From contig WGCB01000581.1 of the NCBI GenBank assembly GCA_015494005.1, positions 1 to 5,792 of the forward strand: 5,792 nucleotides of DNA, read 5' to 3'. The DNA is from Caldilineaceae bacterium. Lineage in GTDB: Bacteria; Chloroflexota; Anaerolineae; Caldilineales; Caldilineaceae. Each line of letters opens with the position of its first letter. Within the stretch, counting starts at the first letter, position 1. This document shows, one piece after another, positions 1 through 5,792 of the stretch. A program made the translations under genes and the position numbers. Below the pieces are notes generated by a model, which was not told the origin of the DNA, did not search any database, and saw nothing but the letters and a program-made list of their open reading frames with translations.

Positions 1-125
1 GGCGTGTTGGTCGCGGTGGGCGTGGCCGTGGGAGTGGGCGTGTTCGTGGCCGTGGGCGTGGCGGTGGGCGTGTTGGTGCTGGTGGGTGTAGGCGTGGCGG
101 TGGGCGTGGGTGTGGGCGGCGGCGG
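1..125 (-). repeat. Degenerate tandem repeat coding for a Thr-Pro/Thr-Ala/Asn-Thr tail
   Basis: On the minus strand this reads as CCG repeats (PPPP, residues 382-385) and then alternating ACN-CCN/GCN codons. They encode units of the form PTATPTATNT, 10-12 residues long (30-36 bp), running to the left edge. Codons for the same residue vary (ACC/ACG/ACA/ACT, CCC/CCG/CCT), so this is not a freshly expanded perfect repeat. Tails of this kind are typical of exported Chloroflexota proteins and usually link a folded domain to a further domain or anchor. That next part is outside the window. Confidence 0.9.
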
Positions 126-1268
126 CACCTCCTCGGGGATCAGGGGAGACATGGCGTCGATGGAGAGGAAACTGCGCCCGCCGTCGATGCTGCGCAGGAC
201 CCAGTCCTCCGCCGTCCCCGCGTAGACGACCCCCTGGAGGGAGGGCGCGCCGGCCAGACGGTAGACGTCCCCTTCATAGGCCTGGTCGTTGACCGTGGCC
301 TGCACCCAGGCGTTCTCCGACTGGCTCCACAGGCCCGTGTCCGTGCCTGCCACCATGCGGTAGCCTGCGCTGGCGATGTCGTAGATGAGGGTGTTGGCCG
401 GGAAGCCAGGGGACGGGCTCCAGGTGACGCCGTCCAGGCTCTCGTACATGCCGGCCCCGAAGGTCCCCGCGTAGAGGACGCCGTCCTGGATCTCCAACCC
501 CCGCACGATGACCCCGTCCGGGAAGGTGGTGACCTTCTCCCAGGTCAGGCTGCCCGAGGGCAGACGATAGAGGCCGTCGTGGGTGCCGATGTAGAGGATG
601 CCGTCCTTGGCCGTGAAGGCCCGCACCCGCAGAGCGTCCCCTTCCAGACCGTTGGCGATCTTCTGCCAGGTCAGGCCGCCGTCGGTGCTGCGCAGCACGC
701 CGTCGAATCGGGTCCCTGCGTAGAAGACCGTCTTGCCCTGCTCCACCGTGGCGAAGAGGCGACCGATGGCGCTGTTCTCGCTGAGGAGATCCCGCACGCC
801 GGGGACCTCGTCCCAGCGGCGGCCGTCGTTGACGCTGCGGAAGACGTAGCCGAAGCCGCCGTCCGCGGCCAGGGCCGTGCGAGGATTCTGGGGGTCGTAG
901 ACGATGGCGGCGATGCTCACGTTGGCCGGCAGGGCCGCGTCAGTGATCTTCCAGGTGACGCCGCCGTCGGTGCTGCGGTAGATCTGGGCCGGCTGCGGCG
1001 CGTTGATGGTCCCCGCCAGGACCGTGGCCGGGTCCGCGGGGGAGACGGCCAGGCCGATCACCGCGTTGGGCGAGGGGGCGTTGAGCGTCCCTACCCCCTG
1101 CTGGGCCAGGACCATCTGGGGCAGGACCGGAAGGAGCAGGAGAAACAGGGCCAGGACCGCTCTGCCCGAGCGCAGTGGACGTAGCCCGCGGAGCCGAGGG
1201 GCGAAGGATCCGACCAGCCGAGGGCTGGCGAGGGAACCGACGGCGGTGGATAGCCACTTGGTGGTCAT
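1..1268 (-). CDS. Secreted seven-repeat Asp-box (Ycf48/BNR-like) beta-propeller with Thr/Pro-rich tail, 3' end cut by window edge
   Basis: The frame stays open from an ATG at 1268 to the left edge (422 codons, no stop). AAGGAG lies 8 nt before the ATG, and no other in-frame ATG, GTG or TTG precedes Met52, so the start is well supported. Residues 1-55 look like a Sec signal peptide: an unusually long arginine-rich n-region (to about residue 36), a leucine-rich core (LALFLLLL) and a likely cleavage site VLA|QQ after residue 55. There is no twin-arginine motif. Seven units of about 40-50 residues follow, each built as 'hydrophobic-AGT-x-x-G-...-RS-x-D-G-G-x-T-W'. The ends of their Asp boxes are near W106, W152, W201, W243, W283, W321 and F367; units 4 and 6 are degenerate. 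Seven units suggest a complete seven-bladed propeller of the sialidase/Ycf48/sortilin-like superfamily. From residue 382 comes PPPP and then a Thr/Pro/Ala/Asn tail, probably a wall or surface linker. There are no sialidase catalytic residues that I can point to, and the ligand is unknown. The gene has its own promoter upstream. Confidence 0.88.
   Translation of the reverse strand, partial: MTTKWLSTAVGSLASPRLVGSFAPRLRGLRPLRSGRAVLALFLLLLPVLPQMVLAQQGVGTLNAPSPNAVIGLAVSPADPATVLAGTINAPQPAQIYRSTDGGVTWKITDAALPANVSIAAIVYDPQNPRTALAADGGFGYVFRSVNDGRRWDEVPGVRDLLSENSAIGRLFATVEQGKTVFYAGTRFDGVLRSTDGGLTWQKIANGLEGDALRVRAFTAKDGILYIGTHDGLYRLPSGSLTWEKVTTFPDGVIVRGLEIQDGVLYAGTFGAGMYESLDGVTWSPSPGFPANTLIYDIASAGYRMVAGTDTGLWSQSENAWVQATVNDQAYEGDVYRLAGAPSLQGVVYAGTAEDWVLRSIDGGRSFLSIDAMSPLIPEEVPPPPTPTPTATPTPTSTNTPTATPTATNTPTPTATPTATNT
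1104..1268 (-). other. Predicted signal peptide of the beta-propeller protein
   Basis: These are residues 1-55. The n-region carries K4, R17, R25, R27, R30, R33 and R36. The hydrophobic core spans about residues 38-50, and the c-region ends in VLA followed by QQ, which fits signal peptidase I. The n-region is much longer than the usual 5-10 residues. The ATG with its good ribosome binding site supports the long form. Confidence 0.75.
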
Positions 1269-1276
1269 GGAGTGAG

Positions 1277-1282
1277 CTCCTT
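1277..1282 (-). promoter_or_regulatory. Ribosome binding site of the beta-propeller gene
   Basis: The minus strand reads AAGGAG and then 8 nt (CTCACTCC) before the ATG at 1268. This near-consensus Shine-Dalgarno sequence fixes the start despite the long n-region of the signal peptide. Confidence 0.8.
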
Positions 1283-1356
1283 CACGGTGAGCCGCTTGCG
1301 CCTGGCGTTCCGCTGGGGCCAGACCTGGGAGGATGGTATCGCTCTCAAATACCCAA

Positions 1357-1384
1357 ATTATACGTCAAGGCGTTGAAACGTCAA
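1357..1384 (-). promoter_or_regulatory. Sigma70-type promoter for the beta-propeller gene
   Basis: On the minus strand the -35 box TTGACG (1384-1379) and the -10 box TATAAT (1362-1357) are separated by 16 bp. The -35 box matches the bacterial consensus in 5 of 6 positions and the -10 box in 6 of 6. A start of transcription near 1350 would give a leader of about 80 nt. A second TTGACG (1368-1363) abuts the -10 box and is too close to act as its -35. The AT-rich stretch around 1340-1410 stands out from the GC-rich surroundings, as expected for a control region. Confidence 0.75.
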
Positions 1385-1391
1385 GAAAAGT

Positions 1392-1406
1392 CCACAAAAT
1401 TTGTGG
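1392..1406. promoter_or_regulatory. Perfect 15-bp palindrome upstream of the -35 box (possible operator)
   Basis: The sequence CCACAAAATTTGTGG has two perfect 7-bp arms around one central base. It lies 7 bp upstream of the -35 box of the promoter at 1357-1384, centred about 49 bp before the predicted transcription start. Symmetry and position fit a site for a dimeric regulator, more likely an activator than a steric repressor. The regulator is unknown. As RNA it would make a hairpin with an impossibly small loop, so a DNA-binding role is more likely than a terminator. Confidence 0.55.
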
Positions 1407-1445
1407 TGGGCCAAAAACGTGCTCCCTCTCCTTCCCGCTTCCCTC

Positions 1446-1468
1446 CACGCTCCCCTGCACGCTCCCCT
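1446..1468. repeat. Two tandem copies of an 11-bp direct repeat
   Basis: CACGCTCCCCT occurs at 1446-1456 and again at 1458-1468, separated by one G, so the period is 12 bp. A weaker related stretch (GTGCTCCCTCT) begins near 1419. The repeats sit between the nuoN terminator-like hairpin and the propeller promoter. Their function is unknown; a helical-phase protein binding site and a chance duplication are both possible. Confidence 0.6.
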
Positions 1469-1488
1469 ACGGATAGGGCGCCTTCGCG

Positions 1489-1529
1489 TGAAAGAGAAAC
1501 GCCAAGGGACGAGAGCGCCCTTGACGTTT
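1489..1529 (-). terminator. Terminator-like hairpin downstream of nuoN
   Basis: The minus strand carries a 12-bp stem (AAACGTCAAGGG at 1529-1518, CCCTTGGCGTTT at 1508-1497) with a single G-U wobble and a 9-nt loop. It is followed by pyrimidine-rich CTCTTTCA. The hairpin starts 32 bp after the nuoN stop codon. The U tract is interrupted, so efficiency is uncertain. On the plus strand the same stem is followed by GTTTCC, but no gene converges on it from that side. The likely role is to end the nuo transcript before the propeller gene's own promoter. Confidence 0.6.
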
Positions 1530-1561
1530 GTTTCCATCTATGCGGATGAGCCGGGCAGGGC

Positions 1562-3034
1562 TCAGAACATGGCGGCAAAGATCTGCTGGGAAGCGGTGTT
1601 GGCCATGTCCAGCACAGCGGAGGGGTAGAGGCCGATCCAGAGGGTGGCCAGCGCGCAGATGGTGAGGCTGATCTGCATGGGGATGGGCACCTCCAGGGCG
1701 ACCTCCCCGGCCTCGATCTTGCGGAAGAACATGGCCTGGACAATGCGCAGATAGTAGAAGGCGGCGATGGCGGCGTTGACCAGACCAGCCGCGGCCAGCC
1801 AGTAGTACTGGTGCTGGATGGCCGCGCCGAAGACGAAGAACTTGCCCAGGAAGCCGCCGGTGGCCGGGATGCCAGCCAGGCTGATGAGGAACAGGGTGAA
1901 CATGGCCGCCAGCCCTGGGGCCCGGCGAATCAGGCCGTTGTAGGCGCTGATGTCCAGGCTGCCCACCCGCTCCTCGATGGTCATGATGGAGAGGAAGGCG
2001 CCCACGTTGGTGAAGAGATAGGCGAACAGGTAGATGAGCACGCCGTTCACGCCGTCGATGCCGCTCTCCGCGGTGGCGGCCACCGCGGCCAGCCCCATGA
2101 GGATGTAGCCGGCATGGGCCACGGAGCTGTAGGCCATGAGCCGTTTCACATTGCGCTGGCGCAGGGCAGCCAGGTTGCCCATGGTCATGGTCAGGATGCT
2201 GAGCCCGGCCAGGATCGGCACCCACTCCACCTGGAAGGAGCCCAGAGCCACCACGAAGACCCGTACCAGGACGGCGAAGGCCGCCGCCTTGGAGGCAGTG
2301 GACAGGTAGGTGGCCACCGGGGTGGGGGAGCCATCGTAGGTGTCCGGCGCCCACTGGTAGAAAGGAGCCAGGCTTGCCTTGAAGGCCAGCCCAGCCAGGG
2401 TCAGGAGCGTGGCCGGCAGCACCACGATGCCCACCGTCTCGGCATTGGCGGCCAGGGCCTGGGCGATCCCCTCCAGATCCAGGGAGCCGGTGGCGCCGTA
2501 GAGGAGGCTGATGCCGTAGAGCATGACCGCCGAGGCCACAGAGCCGTAGAGGAAATACTTCAGGCCCGCCTCGTTGCTGCGATCGTCATCCCGCAGGAAA
2601 CCGGCCAGCATGTAGCTGGTGATGGAGAGGAACTCGATGGTCACGTAGATGAGCAGCAGGTTGCTGGCCCCGGCCAGGATGCTCATGGCCACAGAAACCA
2701 TGAGGAAGAAGGTCCAGAACTCGCCCCGGTTGCGGGTGCGCTTGCTCATGTAGCTGTGGCTGGCGATGGCGATGAGGATCATCCCGGTGTAGATCGTGAT
2801 CTTGATGAAGGCGGCAAAGACATCCACGCGCAGCAGCGTGAAGGCCACCTGGGGTTCCGCCGGGCGCTGCAACAGGATCACGGCGATCAGCGCGGCCAGC
2901 AGGAAGAGCACGGTCAACACCGCGTGGCTCAGGCCCGACTCCTCGTCCTTGGCGAAGGCCACATCGATGGAGAAGACGAGGAGCGCCCCCACGAACAGTA
3001 TGAGCTCAGGTACAAGCAGTGCCAGATCGTTCAA
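1562..3034 (-). CDS. nuoN: NADH-quinone oxidoreductase subunit N (complex I)
   Basis: This 490-residue polytopic inner-membrane protein is one of the three antiporter-like subunits of complex I that move protons when quinone is reduced. It shows the NuoN/ND2 hallmarks: N-terminus NDLALLVPELIL, TIEFLSITSYML with the essential glutamate E134, and lysines K159 (GLKYFLYG), K219 (FKASLAPF), K249 (TASKAAAF) and K398 (GFLGKFF). These align with the functional lysines known from the E. coli protein. VKRLMAYSSVAHAGY is at 296-310. About 14 membrane helices fill the chain, and the length is normal for the family. The start codon is TTG: it gives the conserved N-terminus, and the next in-frame Met (M85) lies well inside the protein. 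GAGGGG sits 7 nt before it. The gap to nuoM is only 16 bp, so the two are cotranscribed. It is the last gene of the nuo cluster here. Confidence 0.97.
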   Translation of the reverse strand: MNDLALLVPELILFVGALLVFSIDVAFAKDEESGLSHAVLTVLFLLAALIAVILLQRPAEPQVAFTLLRVDVFAAFIKITIYTGMILIAIASHSYMSKRTRNRGEFWTFFLMVSVAMSILAGASNLLLIYVTIEFLSITSYMLAGFLRDDDRSNEAGLKYFLYGSVASAVMLYGISLLYGATGSLDLEGIAQALAANAETVGIVVLPATLLTLAGLAFKASLAPFYQWAPDTYDGSPTPVATYLSTASKAAAFAVLVRVFVVALGSFQVEWVPILAGLSILTMTMGNLAALRQRNVKRLMAYSSVAHAGYILMGLAAVAATAESGIDGVNGVLIYLFAYLFTNVGAFLSIMTIEERVGSLDISAYNGLIRRAPGLAAMFTLFLISLAGIPATGGFLGKFFVFGAAIQHQYYWLAAAGLVNAAIAAFYYLRIVQAMFFRKIEAGEVALEVPIPMQISLTICALATLWIGLYPSAVLDMANTASQQIFAAMF

Positions 3035-3041
3035 AACTGCC

Positions 3042-3047
3042 CCCCTC
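3042..3047 (-). promoter_or_regulatory. Ribosome binding site supporting the TTG start of nuoN
   Basis: GAGGGG lies in the 16-bp gap between the nuoM stop and the nuoN TTG codon, 7 nt from the start. It is within a GAGGGGGG run and is a moderate Shine-Dalgarno match. It supports the non-ATG start at 3034. Confidence 0.6.
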
Positions 3048-3050
3048 GTC

Positions 3051-4652
<1,602 letters not shown>

Positions 4653-4805
4653 AAATTCTCCTCCTCAAGGCCAAGCCCAGTCTTTTCTGATGGAGTGCTT
4701 GTCTGTGAAAAACGGTTTGTGTCCCAGTGGCCATTCCGGCCAGGATATGTGAATGAACTCGGTTCGAGGACCGAGGCCTGCTAGACGCCTTGCGGCAGCT
4801 CGAGC
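4653..4805 (-). other. 153-bp nuoL-nuoM intergenic region with two small hairpins
   Basis: The gap separates nuoL from nuoM and contains no credible gene. Minus-strand hairpins are CTCGGT-(6 nt)-ACCGAG at 4775-4758, followed by TTCATTC, and TGGCC-(5 nt)-GGCCA at 4742-4728. Neither has a proper U tract. I find no convincing -35/-10 pair. The region may be a leader for nuoM translation, a weak attenuator or a processing site, or have no function beyond the ribosome binding site. Confidence 0.5.
4660..4665 (-). promoter_or_regulatory. Strong ribosome binding site of nuoM
   Basis: The minus strand reads AGGAGG, a perfect core Shine-Dalgarno sequence within GAGGAGGAGA, 7 nt before the nuoM ATG. 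It is the strongest such site in the window. Confidence 0.85.
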
Positions 4806-5792
4806 CTACACCAACGTGAGAATCAAGGGCAGCACGTTCAGGAGCAGCCAGATGGAGAGCACGATCATGGCGAAGACCAGGTATGCCTGCACGCGCCCCT
4901 CCTGGAGCAGGCGCACCACGCTGCCCATCTGGTCCGTGACCCAGCCCACGCCGTTGACCAGCCCGTCCACCACAATGGCATCGATGGCGCTGATGATCCC
5001 GGCCAGGATCACGCCCAGGCGGCCCACCCAGTTGACGATCCAGTCGATGACCCAGTCTTTGTCGAACTTGAACAGGAAGAGGGCGAAGGCAGGCACGAAG
5101 GCCACCACCGTGTCTCGGTAGAACTCGTCCACGTAGTACTTGTGGTACCAGAGCACCCAGATGGGCCCCAGGAGCTTGCGCAGGGGATCGATCTGCCCTT
5201 CCCGCAACCCCTGGCCGTAGACGAGATAGCCCACGGCCAGGCCTCCCAGCGCCACCACCAGGGAGACGGTCAGGGGCGTCCAGCTGAACTCGGGCACGAA
5301 GAGCTCAAAGTGCAGGTGCTCCGCGTAGGGCTCCAGGAAGTGCTCGATCCAGTTGGGGATGATGCCGCCCAGTCCAGGGAAATGTTCCGGGATGCCCACC
5401 CAGCCGGCGCCCACCGCAAAGACGCTAATGAGCAGCAGGGGCACGGTCATGCTGGGGTCGCTCTCCGGGGCATGGGCGGCGCCGTCGCTCCGGGGTTTGC
5501 CCAGGAAGGTGAGACCGATCTGGCGCATGGTGTAGAAGGCCGTCAGGAAGGCGGCCAGGGCCAGGGTCCAGAAGACCACGGTGTGGCCGCTGCCCCAAGC
5601 GCTGGACAGGATCTCGTCCTTGGACCAGAAACCAGCGGTGACGATGGGGAATCCGCTCAGGGCCAGACCGCCGATGATGAAGGTCCAGGCCGTGCGGGGC
5701 ATGCGCTGGAGCAGGCCACCCATGTTGCGCATGTCCTGGGGATCCGCTGGGTTGAGGGCGCCGTCCGGCCGCTCGATGACCTCCGCGTGGTG
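4806..5792 (-). CDS. nuoL: NADH-quinone oxidoreductase subunit L (complex I), C-terminal part
   Basis: The frame is open at the right edge and ends in TAG at 4806, giving 328 residues. This is roughly the C-terminal half of a protein that usually has 600-700. It is the most distal antiporter-like subunit of the complex I membrane arm. The fragment begins [11 protein letters not shown], then has [11 protein letters not shown] and [16 protein letters not shown], the conserved NuoL/ND5 block in the middle of the antiporter fold with its lysine in SKDEI. Helices follow at about window residues 34-54, 70-90, 117-135 and 172-192. The family-specific C-terminal region comes next ([15 protein letters not shown], then [16 protein letters not shown]). 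It corresponds to the long lateral helix that runs along NuoM and NuoN, and the last membrane anchor is at about 303-326. Met codons inside the block, such as the one at 5732, are internal and not starts. It is upstream of nuoM on the same strand. Confidence 0.96.
   Translation of the reverse strand, partial: HHAEVIERPDGALNPADPQDMRNMGGLLQRMPRTAWTFIIGGLALSGFPIVTAGFWSKDEILSSAWGSGHTVVFWTLALAAFLTAFYTMRQIGLTFLGKPRSDGAAHAPESDPSMTVPLLLISVFAVGAGWVGIPEHFPGLGGIIPNWIEHFLEPYAEHLHFELFVPEFSWTPLTVSLVVALGGLAVGYLVYGQGLREGQIDPLRKLLGPIWVLWYHKYYVDEFYRDTVVAFVPAFALFLFKFDKDWVIDWIVNWVGRLGVILAGIISAIDAIVVDGLVNGVGWVTDQMGSVVRLLQEGRVQAYLVFAMIVLSIWLLLNVLPLILTLV

Noticed and set aside
1..125. Possible CRISPR or satellite array at the left edge
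   Set aside because: There are no spacers and the units are codon-periodic with synonymous variation, so it is a coding low-complexity tract.
4..225. Plus-strand Val/Gly repeat frame (VGVGV, elastin-like)
   Set aside because: This is the reverse complement of the Thr-Pro/Thr-Ala tail of the minus-strand propeller gene, which has a signal peptide and a folded domain in frame. The Val/Gly frame has neither.
579..1184. 201-codon plus-strand frame
   Set aside because: It is antisense to the seven-repeat propeller gene, whose minus-strand frame shows clear periodic motifs.
1214..1228. CCAGCC-GAG-GGCTGG inverted repeat
   Set aside because: It lies inside the signal peptide coding region, is short and GC-rich, and is not followed by a T tract; it is expected by chance at this GC content.
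940..1257. 105-codon minus-strand frame starting MAIHRRRF
   Set aside because: It is a shifted frame within the 5' end of the propeller gene. The frame from 1268 has a good ribosome binding site, a signal peptide and the repeats.
1467..2354. 295-codon minus-strand frame inside nuoN
   Set aside because: It is out of frame with nuoN, which has all family motifs. The Arg/His/Pro/Gly-rich product is an overlap artefact.
4758..4776. GGTTCGAGGACC on the plus strand, resembling a tRNA T-arm
   Set aside because: The loop is too long for a T-loop and no cloverleaf can be built from the sequence before it. It is better described as a simple hairpin between nuoL and nuoM.

Overview
This GC-rich window holds the distal end of a respiratory complex I (nuo) operon followed by a secreted beta-propeller gene. 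All four genes lie on the minus strand, so the reading direction runs from high to low coordinates. The source looks like a bacterium of the phylum Chloroflexota. The evidence is the Thr-Pro/Thr-Ala tail (TPTATPTATNT type) on the secreted protein, a linker style very common in that phylum, together with the high GC content and the style of the nuo genes. This is an inference from protein style and not a phylogenetic result.

Layout, in transcription order: (1) 5792-4806 is the C-terminal part (328 residues) of nuoL, whose start lies outside the window. (2) 4805-4653 is a 153-bp gap with two small hairpins and a strong ribosome binding site for the next gene. (3) 4652-3051 is complete nuoM (533 aa). 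(4) After 16 bp comes complete nuoN (3034-1562, 490 aa), read from a TTG start. (5) 1561-1269 is an intergenic stretch with a terminator-like hairpin close behind nuoN, a twin 11-bp direct repeat, a perfect 15-bp palindrome, and a well-formed sigma70-type promoter (TTGACG-16-TATAAT). (6) 1268-1 is a gene for an exported seven-repeat Asp-box/Ycf48-like beta-propeller with a Thr/Pro-rich tail. It runs off the left edge, and its reading frame was worked out by hand from the sequence.

NuoL, NuoM and NuoN are the three antiporter-like subunits of the membrane arm of NADH:quinone oxidoreductase. They carry out proton translocation driven by quinone reduction. The key charged residues of NuoM and NuoN are intact. 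The propeller gene appears to be a separate transcription unit with its own promoter and a possible operator. Its position after nuoN does not by itself indicate a role in respiration.

I do not see a previously undescribed system here. The parts most worth a second look are the control region between nuoN and the propeller gene, and the propeller protein with its repetitive tail. The long open frames on the plus strand are antisense shadows of the nuo genes.
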